Shown here: positions 41,155 to 47,638 of the stretch, piece by piece
Position numbering within the stretch: the first letter of the stretch is position 1
Layout of the letters: each line of letters opens with the position of its first letter
Assembly: GCA_900540685.1 (NCBI GenBank)
Contig: UQGS01000011.1
Location: forward strand, 1-47,638
Origin: an uncultured Catenibacterium sp.
GTDB taxonomy: Bacteria; Bacillota_I; Bacilli_A; Erysipelotrichales; Coprobacillaceae
DNA length: 47,638 nt
Direction: 5' to 3'
Notes under the pieces: generated by a model
The model's input: only the letters and a program-made list of their open reading frames with translations
Database searches by the model: none
What the model was told of the DNA's origin: nothing
Made by a program: the position numbers and the translations under genes

Positions 41155-41569
41155 TAATGAAATTGCGAAGATTAATCCTCATCGTTATCCTTTTGCGCTT
41201 GTAGATCGTATTACTGATTATAAGCCAGGAGAATATGCGAAGGGTATTAAGTGTGTCAGTGTGAATGAAATGCAGTTTATGGGGCATTTCCCTGAGCATC
41301 ATGTGATGCCAGGTGTATTGATTGTAGAAGCTTTAGCACAGACTGGATGTATTGCGATATTAAGTCAGGAAGAACATCAGGGTAAGATTGTCTTCTTTGC
41401 TGGAATCAATAAATGTAAGTTTAAAGGACAAGTCATTCCTGGAGATGTGATGGAATTAGAATGCACACTTACAAGAATGAGAGGGAAAATCGGTATTGGT
41501 GAAGCCAAAGCAACAGTCAATGGAAAAACTGTTGTACAGGCTGAACTCACTTTTGCGATTAGTGACTAA
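41141..41569 (+). CDS. fabZ: 3-hydroxyacyl-ACP dehydratase
   Basis: About 142 residues, hotdog fold. INPHRYPFALVDRI and GHFPEHHVMPGVLIVEALAQTG contain the catalytic His and Glu. It removes water from 3-hydroxyacyl-ACP. ATG 41141 is seven bases after AAGGAG; the ATG six bases earlier is too close to that site. The stop overlaps the next start as TAATG. No FabA, FabM or FabN gene lies in the cluster, so how unsaturated chains arise is open. Confidence 0.94.
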   Translation: MELNSNEIAKINPHRYPFALVDRITDYKPGEYAKGIKCVSVNEMQFMGHFPEHHVMPGVLIVEALAQTGCIAILSQEEHQGKIVFFAGINKCKFKGQVIPGDVMELECTLTRMRGKIGIGEAKATVNGKTVVQAELTFAISD

Positions 41570-42237
41570 TGAAATATATAGAATTTGAAGAAATTGATTC
41601 TACTAATACGTATATTCATGATCATTATCAGGAATTAGATGATGATACAATTGTCCGTGCACATTATCAAACTCATGGCCGAGGACGTTCTAATCATATC
41701 TGGGAGGCAGATAAGAATGCACAGCTTCTCTTTAGTTATTATATGAAGCAGAACATTGATCCTTTAAAGGTGTCTGCCATTATGGCTTATGCGATTGTGA
41801 CAGTACTTAGAATGAAGCAGATTAATGCATTTATTAAGTGGCCCAATGATATATATGTAAACAACAAGAAAATAGCTGGAATTCTTGTAGAAACGATTTA
41901 TGAAAATACTTTACAGGGTATTATTATTGGGACTGGTTTGAATGTAAATAAAGGACCTTATTATTCTTTATCCGATGTCATTGATCAAGATATTGATCAA
42001 GAAAAGCTGATGTTGAATATTATTGACACATTCAAGAATATGCTTCATATGCCTTTTGTATCTTTACTTGAAGGTATGAATCGTCATTCTTATTTAAAAG
42101 GTAAGACAATTCCTTATAAAGAGTATGGTTTAGTGAAATTTCTTTATTTAGATGAGAATTGTCATCTTGTGATAGAGGATGAAAACAAGAAAAAGCATAC
42201 GATTCTTTTGAATGAATTATCATTAGGTCGTGTATAA
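41569..42237 (+). CDS. birA: Biotin-protein ligase without DNA-binding domain
   Basis: 222 residues. FEEIDSTNTYI, HYQTHGRGRSNHIWEA (biotinyl-AMP binding GRGR loop), FIKWPNDIYVNNKKIAGILVE and GTGLNVN are the catalytic motifs. The N-terminal helix-turn-helix of regulator-type BirA is absent, so it only attaches biotin. It sits at the end of the operon that begins with the biotin transporter and includes its substrate AccB, giving a complete biotin-to-carboxylase unit. Confidence 0.93.
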   Translation: MKYIEFEEIDSTNTYIHDHYQELDDDTIVRAHYQTHGRGRSNHIWEADKNAQLLFSYYMKQNIDPLKVSAIMAYAIVTVLRMKQINAFIKWPNDIYVNNKKIAGILVETIYENTLQGIIIGTGLNVNKGPYYSLSDVIDQDIDQEKLMLNIIDTFKNMLHMPFVSLLEGMNRHSYLKGKTIPYKEYGLVKFLYLDENCHLVIEDENKKKHTILLNELSLGRV

Positions 42238-42243
42238 TTAGGC

Positions 42244-42272
42244 TTCTCAAATATGTATTAAAATTGTAGAAT
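42244..42272 (+). promoter_or_regulatory. Possible promoter of the MarR gene
   Basis: TTCTCA (42244-42249) and TAGAAT (42267-42272) are 17 bases apart, about 20 bases before the MarR start. It would give the repressor its own transcript in addition to read-through from the operon. Confidence 0.45.
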
Positions 42273-42291
42273 AGAGTCAAGGAGTGGAATT

Positions 42292-42747
42292 ATGGACGCA
42301 AAAAAGAATAATTTAATGGATTCTATTAATACAGTTTTTAAACTCGCTATTAAAGTACAGGAAGATTATATTAAGTATAGTCCTTTTCCTGAATTATCAA
42401 TGAATGAAATGCATATTATAGAAGCTGTAAGTAAGCAGCAATTCCCTACTATGACAAATGTCGCAAAGACATTAAGAGTTACTGTAGGCACATTAACTAC
42501 TAATGTAAAGACTATTGTGAATAAAGGTTTTCTTACAAGAGAACGTTCTTCTGCAGATCATCGTGTGACATATCTACGTATTACTGATAAAGGATATCAG
42601 GCATTAGTGGTACATAATCAGTTTCATAAGGAGTTATCTGAACTTTATAGTCAGCATATTCCTGATGAAAAGATTGGCTGGGTATATGATACAATAGAGA
42701 CCGTGATAGAAGACTTAAAGGAATATCAGAAAAACCTAACTAAATAA
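42292..42747 (+). CDS. MarR-family regulator, FabT-like
   Basis: 151 residues. The winged helix reads LSMNEMHIIEAVSKQQFPTMTNVAKTLRVTVGTLTTNVKTIVNKGFLTRERSSADHRVTYLRITDKG. Its length and place at the end of a fatty acid synthesis cluster fit FabT, which represses fab genes when bound to acyl-ACP from external fatty acids. FabT-like palindromes at 30843-30902 and 31721-31733 support this. In streptococci FabT lies near the start of the cluster; here it is last. GGAGTGG precedes ATG. Confidence 0.8.
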   Translation: MDAKKNNLMDSINTVFKLAIKVQEDYIKYSPFPELSMNEMHIIEAVSKQQFPTMTNVAKTLRVTVGTLTTNVKTIVNKGFLTRERSSADHRVTYLRITDKGYQALVVHNQFHKELSELYSQHIPDEKIGWVYDTIETVIEDLKEYQKNLTK

Positions 42748-42748
42748 T

Positions 42749-42792
42749 ATAACCCCCTATAGAAGGTGTAATTCTTCTATAGGGGGTTTTCT
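42749..42792. terminator. Strong bidirectional terminator after the lipid operon
   Basis: The arms AACCCCCTATAGAAG and CTTCTATAGGGGGTT pair perfectly over 15 bp around an 8-base loop, with T- and A-runs on each side. It separates the lipid operon from the convergent AbiE-like pair. Confidence 0.93.
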
Positions 42793-42797
42793 TATAC

Positions 42798-43559
42798 TTA
42801 TTTTCTTAAATCATAACACTTATATAAAAGAGAAATTAATTCATCCTTATTTGTTGCTTGTACACCAATAGCTTTTAAATCTACATTTTCATCTATCATT
42901 GCAGACAAAAACATCTCCATATCTTTCTTGATTTCATCACTAAGTATCACTCTTGTGTTAGGTGTAACCAATTGAGCCAATCGAAATACATCATTTTTGT
43001 GTTTCTTAATATTCTTGCTGTCAATATGTTCACCACATAACCTTCGTTCTGTCAAATCTAACCACGCTTTAGCTTTAAATGCAATTAAACATAATGGGCT
43101 GAGAACTGGTACGCCATTAATAATTAACTGTCCACCTTTTAATAATTCATAATAATCTTTATTCAAAAGAATAGCGGATAAACTTGATACCTCTTCATCA
43201 ATTGGTAAAGGTGTAAGAATTGAATCGTTATCTAAAATAATATAATCTGGATTTCTTGAAAATATCTCTATCATATATGGATATTGCTTACTTTTAGGAC
43301 AACTAAATCTATAAAACTGTGCCTTACCTGTACTTTTATTCAAATGTGAATACTTAGCTTCTTTAATATACTCCCAAAATTTCCTACCAAATTCAACTGT
43401 TATAGACTCAACAATTAATACAATATCTATATCCTTAGTTGCTCGAAATGGGAGTTCTTCATTTTCCATTATAACATCACAGGCCGTGCCACCAATAATA
43501 ACATATTGATCCTCAAACCCTTTAAAGTATTCTTTAAACTTAGCAATTCCATTGACCAT
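42798..43559 (-). CDS. AbiEii-like nucleotidyltransferase toxin
   Basis: 253 residues. QYVIIGGTACDVIMENEELPFRATKDIDIVL holds the polymerase-beta-type motif: GG (23-24), then RATKDID with Asp43 and Asp45 as metal ligands. This is the pattern of AbiEii/AbiGii toxins, which add nucleotides to tRNA ends and so stop growth. The gene follows an AbiEi-like partner and overlaps it by one base (TAATG), as in type IV toxin-antitoxin operons. A role against phage is possible. Sequence similarity seems moderate, so the assignment rests partly on context. Confidence 0.72.
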   Translation of the reverse strand: MVNGIAKFKEYFKGFEDQYVIIGGTACDVIMENEELPFRATKDIDIVLIVESITVEFGRKFWEYIKEAKYSHLNKSTGKAQFYRFSCPKSKQYPYMIEIFSRNPDYIILDNDSILTPLPIDEEVSSLSAILLNKDYYELLKGGQLIINGVPVLSPLCLIAFKAKAWLDLTERRLCGEHIDSKNIKKHKNDVFRLAQLVTPNTRVILSDEIKKDMEMFLSAMIDENVDLKAIGVQATNKDELISLLYKCYDLRK

Positions 43560-44491
43560 TAATCTGTCAGCTCCTTTTCTAGTATGTCTTCTAAGACTTC
43601 TTCGATTCTTTCATCTTTATTTTCTTTTAAAGACAATACTATAGAAAGAGTATCTGCGATATTTGTATGAGTAAATAAATGGGGATCATAAGCCCATATT
43701 TCTACTTTCACCTGTACATCTGGATCTATCAATTCATCAATAAGCTGCATCTTATCAAATTCCTTTTCATATACTGCATATGTTCTTATACGGCTTGGAT
43801 TCAGCATACTCATTTCTGATAATGCACTTTCTCCTGATAGAACCATATAATCTGTGACTAAAGACTGATCCATATATCCTACTTGACGTACTGGTGTTAA
43901 GAGATAGTGTTGAACACGCTCAAACAATTCTTTATAAGAATATTTTGATTCTATTACCTTATTCACACCATCCTTATATACTAAGAATAAATCTGTCATT
44001 TCTAATTGTTTAACTGCCCTTGACAGGGTCATTGCGGAAAATGGAAGGTTCTTTGAAAGATCTGATACATATACCTTCTTCTCATGATTATACATATACG
44101 CAAGAAATAGTAACTGTGTTGAATAGACAAACTTGTCTTTAGTCTTTTCTATTCCCTTTTCATCCACAAGTAATGTACCAATAAAAGGAAGAAAAATCTG
44201 TTTATCTGTCATGAAAGGAATGTGATTCTCAAGAAGACTCTTTCTTCTATAGAATGATATTGTCTTACTATATAATACGATAGGAACATCATCAATTACT
44301 CGAATTTTTTGTATTTGTTTTTTAAGTGATGGAAGTGTAGGGAGTTCTTCTATTGGTTGAATCACAATACAGCGCATATTTTCAATATAAGCTGTATAGA
44401 ATTGATAATTACTTACAATATAAAGAGGTAATATGCTTTTGTTATCCCATGGTTCATATCTTATAGATAGGCCAAATATATGATCAATCAT
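43559..44491 (-). CDS. AbiEi-like antitoxin with winged helix
   Basis: 310 residues. A winged-helix segment is seen at about 135-175 (KVYVSDLSKNLPFSAMTLSRAVKQLEMTDLFLVYKDG). The C-terminal part has YMVLSGESALSEMSMLNPSRIRTYAV, like the antitoxin domain of long AbiEi proteins. It would repress its promoter and protect against the nucleotidyltransferase. GGAGG precedes ATG. It differs from the short AbiEi-like protein at 15566-16159 in length and layout. It could also be read simply as a MarR-like regulator. Confidence 0.65.
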   Translation of the reverse strand: MIDHIFGLSIRYEPWDNKSILPLYIVSNYQFYTAYIENMRCIVIQPIEELPTLPSLKKQIQKIRVIDDVPIVLYSKTISFYRRKSLLENHIPFMTDKQIFLPFIGTLLVDEKGIEKTKDKFVYSTQLLFLAYMYNHEKKVYVSDLSKNLPFSAMTLSRAVKQLEMTDLFLVYKDGVNKVIESKYSYKELFERVQHYLLTPVRQVGYMDQSLVTDYMVLSGESALSEMSMLNPSRIRTYAVYEKEFDKMQLIDELIDPDVQVKVEIWAYDPHLFTHTNIADTLSIVLSLKENKDERIEEVLEDILEKELTD

Positions 44492-44522
44492 TGTATAGCC
44501 TCCTTTTAACTTAATTTATTTT

Positions 44523-44551
44523 ATTTTAACTTTATGAATGTTAATATGCAA
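44523..44551 (-). promoter_or_regulatory. Promoter of the AbiE-like pair
   Basis: On the minus strand TTGCAT (44546-44551) and TAAAAT (44523-44528) are 17 bases apart. AACTT and AAGTT repeats flank the boxes and may be part of an operator. Confidence 0.6.
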
Positions 44552-44561
44552 GTTTTTGAGT

Positions 44562-44601
44562 TAATTAAAAATATCCTCCAGATGATATATCTAGAGGATA
44601 T
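44562..44601 (-). terminator. Terminator of the 30-residue membrane peptide gene
   Basis: Arms of 13 bases (44571-44583 and 44589-44601) pair with one wobble around a 5-base loop; on the minus strand a TTTTTAATT run follows. It separates the small gene from the AbiE-like promoter. Confidence 0.82.
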
Positions 44602-44694
44602 TCATAAGATATGCCCACCTTCAAGTAATAGATATATAACTCGAAGAAGCAAAATAAATAATATGAGTATAAACCACGCTTTGAATTCTTTCAT
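44602..44694 (-). CDS. Small membrane peptide, 30 residues
   Basis: A 30-residue peptide with a short charged start (MKEFKAW), one long hydrophobic helix (FILILFILLLRVIYLLL) and the tail EGGHIL. GAGG lies eight bases before ATG, and a strong terminator follows the stop. An extended -10 promoter (TGGTATAAT) lies at 44715-44723. I do not recognise a family. It may be a small membrane toxin or a stress peptide, or the leftover end of a leader. Its place next to an AbiE-like system is notable, but a link is not shown. Confidence 0.5.
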   Translation of the reverse strand: MKEFKAWFILILFILLLRVIYLLLEGGHIL

Positions 44695-44714
44695 GCCTTT
44701 AACCTCTTAACAAG

Positions 44715-44723
44715 ATTATACCA
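44715..44723 (-). promoter_or_regulatory. Extended -10 element before the 30-residue peptide
   Basis: On the minus strand TGGTATAAT has both the TG extension and a perfect -10 hexamer, about 20 bases before the ATG. No good -35 box is seen. Read-through from the thiamine genes is also possible because no terminator follows them. Confidence 0.5.
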
Positions 44724-44749
44724 GGCAGTTATGGAATTATTGTGTACTT

Positions 44750-46168
44750 TTAGATATTATAGCCATGATCCATAGGACCACTGCCCTGACCTAAATCTAA
44801 CATAGCACCGATTGCGCCAGAGAGATATGTCTTCGCATTTCTCACTGATTCTTCTAATGTATAACCCTTAGCTAAGTTAGATGCAATCGCACTTGATAAA
44901 GTACATCCAGTACCATGTGTATTACTGTTGTCTATTCTATGTCCTTTAAACCAAGTTCCCTTTTCACCATTGTATAAGTAGTCATTGGCATCATTTAATT
45001 GATGTCCACCTTTGACTAATACAGCACAATGGTATGTATCATAGATCTTCTTAGCCGCTTTTTCCATATCTTCTACAGTCTTGACTTCCATATCAGTTAA
45101 GACTTCTATTTCTGGAATATTAGGTGTAATCACTTCTGCGATAGGAAGTAATTCTTCCTTTAATGTGGAAATAGCTTCATCACTAATAAGCTTGGCGCCA
45201 CTTGTCGCAACCATCACTGGATCTACTACAATATGCTTCGCATCATAATGTTTCAACATTTCTACAATAGTATGAATAAGTGCTTTAGAAGATACCATAC
45301 CAATCTTAACAGCTTCTGGATATATATCATCAAATACAGCTCTAATCTGGTTTTCTAAGAACTCTGGAGTCACATCCATAATATCTGTCACACCTGTTGT
45401 ATTCTGCGCTGTGAGGGCTGTAATAGCGCTCATACCGAATACTTTATTCGCAAGCATTGTCTTTAAGTCTGCTTGTATTCCAGCACCACCACTAGAATCA
45501 CTACCTGCAATAGTGAGACATGTATGCATTGTTTCATATAGTGCATCTACACGTTTCTTTAAATCAAGAGTTGCCTGTTTAATATTCTTCTGACCAAATA
45601 AAGCACTAATAACCGCAATACCATCAATACCTGTATCTTTAAGTAATAAGCAGTTATCATAACTGATTCCACCAATGGCTACCATTGGAAGATCCACTGT
45701 TTCAGTCATTTCTTTTAAACGCTGGATACCTAATACTTCTGCATCATCTTTAGAAGATGTAGGAAAAATAGCCCCTACTCCTAAATAGTCTGCACCTTGT
45801 GCTTTCGCAATCTTTGCTTCTTCTATCGTATGTGCACTTACACCAATGATCTTATCTGGTCCAAGTATTTCTCTTGCCTTTACGCAAGCCATGTCATCCT
45901 GACCCACATGAACACCATCTGCATCTATTTCCTTCGCAAGCATGACATTATCATTAATAATAAATGGTACTTCAAATAAACGACATAATTCTTTGATATT
46001 CTTTGCTTCTTCATAGAAAGAGGCTTCATCTAGGTCTTTTTCTCTTAGCTGAAGACAAGTTGCACCACCCATTAAAACATCTCTTACCTGCTCATATAGA
46101 GTCTGTTCTCCTGTCCAATGACGATCAGTCACAGCATAGAGTCTCAACATGTCATTATTGAACTTCAT
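44750..46168 (-). CDS. thiE-thiD: Fused thiamine-phosphate synthase and HMP(-P) kinase
   Basis: About 472 residues in two domains. Residues 1 to about 210 are ThiE: RLYAVTDRHW, CLQLREKDLDEASF, FIINDNVMLAKEIDADGVHVGQDD and GVGAIFPTSSKDD, joining HMP-PP and thiazole-P to thiamine phosphate. The second part is ThiD: CLTIAGSDSSGGAGIQADLKT, VVDPVMVATSGAKL, LVKGGH and SNTHGTGCTLSSAIA, phosphorylating HMP and HMP-P. ATG 46168 is chosen; a GTG nine bases upstream lies further inside thiM. It overlaps the thiM end. With ThiM it makes a salvage route; no ThiC, ThiG or ThiS gene is seen. Confidence 0.94.
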   Translation of the reverse strand: MKFNNDMLRLYAVTDRHWTGEQTLYEQVRDVLMGGATCLQLREKDLDEASFYEEAKNIKELCRLFEVPFIINDNVMLAKEIDADGVHVGQDDMACVKAREILGPDKIIGVSAHTIEEAKIAKAQGADYLGVGAIFPTSSKDDAEVLGIQRLKEMTETVDLPMVAIGGISYDNCLLLKDTGIDGIAVISALFGQKNIKQATLDLKKRVDALYETMHTCLTIAGSDSSGGAGIQADLKTMLANKVFGMSAITALTAQNTTGVTDIMDVTPEFLENQIRAVFDDIYPEAVKIGMVSSKALIHTIVEMLKHYDAKHIVVDPVMVATSGAKLISDEAISTLKEELLPIAEVITPNIPEIEVLTDMEVKTVEDMEKAAKKIYDTYHCAVLVKGGHQLNDANDYLYNGEKGTWFKGHRIDNSNTHGTGCTLSSAIASNLAKGYTLEESVRNAKTYLSGAIGAMLDLGQGSGPMDHGYNI

Positions 46169-46955
46169 ATTTACCACTCTTTTCTAGTTCTTCATCAGTC
46201 ATATTGAATAATGCATCGATTAAATAAGTACGAAGTGTTGCGTTACCTTCACCTTCTTTTAATTTAGATGCACCAATTTCACCCGCAATACCCATGGACA
46301 TAACAGCTGCAGCTGCACTATCTACACTATTTTCTACTGTTAAGAAGCATCCTAAGATACCTGATAACATACATCCGGTACCAGTAATAGCACTCATTTC
46401 CTTACATCCATTATTGATCATATAGCACTTATTACCATCAGTGACATAATCTACAGGACCAGTCACAATAATAATAGTATTCAATTCTTTTGCGAATGCT
46501 TTGATATCGTCAATGAGATCATGTGAGTTCTTCTGATCTTCCACAGATGCATCTACACCTTTAGTATGACCTGTACCAGCCATTAAAGTCTTAATTTCTG
46601 AAATATTCCCTTTGATGGCATCAAAATGAATTTGTTCTAATAGTTCTTTACATGTATTTGTACGTAAATCAGTCGCACCAGCACCTACTGGATCTAATAC
46701 AGTAATATGATTACATGCATTAGATGCTTTCCCTGCTTCAAACATAGAAGCAATCTTCACCTGATTGAGAGTGCCAATATTAATATTTAATGCATTACTG
46801 ATAGAAGTCATCTGAGCCACTTCTGTGATCTCATCTGACATAATAGGACTGCCACCAATGGCGAGAATCGCATTGGCTACATCATTCACTGTTACATAGT
46901 TAGTGATGTTGTGTACTAATGGTTTTACTTCTCTTAATTTCTTAATGTAGTTCAT
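46155..46955 (-). CDS. thiM: Hydroxyethylthiazole kinase
   Basis: 266 residues, ribokinase-like fold. REVKPLVHNITNYVTVNDVANAILAIGGSPIMSD opens the protein, VLDPVGAGATDLRT and SAITGTGCMLSGILGCFL are the substrate and ATP motifs, with the catalytic Cys in GTGC. It phosphorylates the thiazole half of thiamine for the ThiE part of the next gene. ATG 46955 follows GGAGG with an eight-base gap. Expression is set by the TPP riboswitch just upstream. Confidence 0.94.
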   Translation of the reverse strand: MNYIKKLREVKPLVHNITNYVTVNDVANAILAIGGSPIMSDEITEVAQMTSISNALNINIGTLNQVKIASMFEAGKASNACNHITVLDPVGAGATDLRTNTCKELLEQIHFDAIKGNISEIKTLMAGTGHTKGVDASVEDQKNSHDLIDDIKAFAKELNTIIIVTGPVDYVTDGNKCYMINNGCKEMSAITGTGCMLSGILGCFLTVENSVDSAAAAVMSMGIAGEIGASKLKEGEGNATLRTYLIDALFNMTDEELEKSGKYEVQ

Positions 46956-46970
46956 ATTCTTTTCCTCCAT

Positions 46971-47080
46971 AAAAAAGAGCACGCTGAAAGAAGGTGCTCA
47001 TAAATTCCTACGTTGGCATTATCCAAATCAGGTTTCATGGTCAAGACTTATGTCTACTCTCAGCAAATTAGCTCCCATTT
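46971..47080 (-). promoter_or_regulatory. TPP riboswitch with transcription terminator
   Basis: On the minus strand the aptamer (about 47002-47080) shows GGGAGC, GCTGAGA, then ACCTGATTTGGATAATGCCA and CGTAGGAA, the conserved THI-box parts. It is followed by GAGCAC/GTGCTC arms (46977-46999) and a T6 run, a terminator that ends just before the thiM ribosome-binding site. When TPP is bound, the terminator should form and shut off thiM and thiE-thiD. Confidence 0.95.
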
Positions 47081-47082
47081 CA

Positions 47083-47112
47083 ATTATAAATATATGGTAA
47101 AACAATCACCAA
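47083..47112 (-). promoter_or_regulatory. Promoter of the thiamine operon
   Basis: On the minus strand TTGGTG (47107-47112) and a perfect TATAAT (47083-47088) are 18 bases apart, a few bases before the riboswitch starts. Confidence 0.6.
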
Positions 47113-47145
47113 CAAAATACAAGGGATTTCATGACCATATACATA

Positions 47146-47288
47146 TTTACTACTCTATTCTAGAGTATTATAATATACACATCATTCTGTTATAGCTTCC
47201 CAAAATATATGAGACACTAATGAGCTTCCCCTCATTAAATTCTCTTCTATAATGGAATGTAATCTACCATTTTGGTAGATTTTTTATT
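47146..47288 (+). ncRNA. Candidate small RNA between thi operon and tRNA cluster
   Basis: On the plus strand TTTACT (47146-47151), 17 bases and TATAAT (47169-47174) form a promoter. A hairpin TAATGAG/CTCATTA around CTTCCC (47218-47237) and an intrinsic terminator (AATCTACC/GGTAGATT, 47261-47281, followed by TTTTATTTTT) lie downstream. No open frame with a ribosome-binding site is seen, so a transcript of about 105 bases is predicted. The promoter spacer is almost exactly a 17-base inverted repeat (TACTCTA-TTC-TAGAGTA, 47151-47167), which may be an operator. This stretch otherwise holds no gene. Confidence 0.5.
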
Positions 47289-47291
47289 TTT

Positions 47292-47323
47292 GGGCATAAA
47301 AAAACACCGAATAATTCGGTGTC
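47292..47323 (-). terminator. Terminator of the tRNA operon
   Basis: On the minus strand ACACCGAAT and ATTCGGTGT arms are followed by T7. It lies just after the tRNA-Leu gene. Confidence 0.88.
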
Positions 47324-47334
47324 TGCATTCAGAA

Positions 47335-47417
47335 TGGTGCGGGTGACAGGACTTGAACCTGCACGCCGAAGCACTAGATCCTAAGTCTAGCGTGTCTGCC
47401 AATTTCACCACACCCGC
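47335..47417 (-). tRNA. tRNA-Leu (anticodon TAG)
   Basis: The acceptor arms GCGGGTG and CACCCGC pair, the anticodon loop CTTAGGA carries TAG, and the long variable arm (TGCTTCGGCGTG region) is typical of tRNA-Leu. The 3' CCA is encoded. Confidence 0.94.
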
Positions 47418-47424
47418 ATCAAGA

Positions 47425-47500
47425 TGGTGACTCGCAGGGGATTTGAACCCCTGACCCTCTGATTAAAAGTCAGATGCTCTGCCATCTGAGCTAGCGAGTC
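47425..47500 (-). tRNA. tRNA-Lys (anticodon TTT)
   Basis: Acceptor arms GACTCGC and GCGAGTC pair, the anticodon loop CTTTTAA carries TTT, the T-loop GGTTCAAATCC is standard, and CCA is encoded. Length is 76 bases. Confidence 0.95.
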
Positions 47501-47505
47501 ACTAA

Positions 47506-47581
<76 letters not shown>

Positions 47582-47588
47582 AAAAAAA

Positions 47589-47638
47589 TGGTGGAGGTTA
47601 ACGGGCTCGAACCGCTGACCCTCTGCTTGTAAGGCAGA
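47589..47638 (-). tRNA. tRNA-Val (anticodon TAC), partial
   Basis: Only the 3' part is in the window: the anticodon loop CTTACAA with TAC, the T-arm with GGTTCGAGCC, the acceptor strand AACCTCC and an encoded CCA. The 5' part lies beyond the window end. Confidence 0.88.

Noticed and set aside
42032..42280. Minus-strand open frame of 82 codons over the end of birA
   Set aside because: It overlaps a well-supported gene, has no ribosome-binding site and reads as a shadow frame.
47013..47195. Plus-strand open frame of 60 codons over the TPP riboswitch
   Set aside because: It lies antisense to the aptamer, has no ribosome-binding site and shows no recognisable protein features.

Overview
The window comes from a low-GC Gram-positive bacterium. 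Strong AGGAGG ribosome-binding sites, short intergenic gaps and T-rich intrinsic terminators are seen throughout. A FabK/FabT-type fatty acid synthesis cluster, a mannose-family PTS, a TPP riboswitch, an ACGX-repeat peptide and CHR half-transporters fit a gut Firmicute. I would guess Erysipelotrichia/Coprobacillaceae, but the sequence alone does not fix the genus.

Layout. 1-1256: the end of a GGGtGRT-family gene, a small MazG-like pyrophosphohydrolase and a decayed toxin-antitoxin locus lying between two near-identical hairpins. 1258-9545 (minus): a secreted SGNH esterase, then an operon for a mannose-family PTS (EIIA, EIIB, EIIC, EIID), an MptpB-like phosphatase, a PRD regulator and a YdcF-like protein. 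The PTS promoter carries a 30-bp palindrome and a cre-like box. 9546-16159 (mostly minus): an amidohydrolase, an RtcB-RlaP RNA-repair pair, a DUF2500 protein, and an AbiEi-like/WYL/WYL operon driven by a perfect consensus promoter inside a long inverted repeat. 16301-21090: PHP phosphoesterase, aminotransferase, TetR, DegV and a split CHR transporter.

21112-25702 is the most unusual part. A 60-residue ACG-repeat precursor peptide is followed by a radical SAM/SPASM enzyme, a nitroreductase, a split-barrel/ferredoxin protein, a zinc macrodomain and a class M sirtuin in one tightly overlapping minus-strand run. A divergent HxlR regulator faces it. This looks like a RiPP operon joined to ADP-ribosylation enzymes.

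25729-30691 (minus): ABC exporter, HAD phosphatase, a 36-residue membrane peptide, GH32 glycosidase, histidine phosphatase and a glutaredoxin-like protein. 30843-42747 (plus): a self-contained lipid operon covering biotin uptake (bioY), ACP, acetyl-CoA carboxylase (accBCDA), fabH, fabK, a second FabK-like gene, fabD, fabG, fabF, fabZ and biotin ligase, followed by a FabT-like MarR repressor; FabT-like palindromes lie at the promoter and before accB. 42798-44694 (minus): an AbiE-like type IV toxin-antitoxin pair and a 30-residue membrane peptide. 44750-47112 (minus): thiamine salvage genes (a thiE-thiD fusion and thiM) behind a TPP riboswitch with a terminator. 47146-47638: a candidate small RNA on the plus strand and a minus-strand tRNA cluster (Val, Thr, Lys, Leu).
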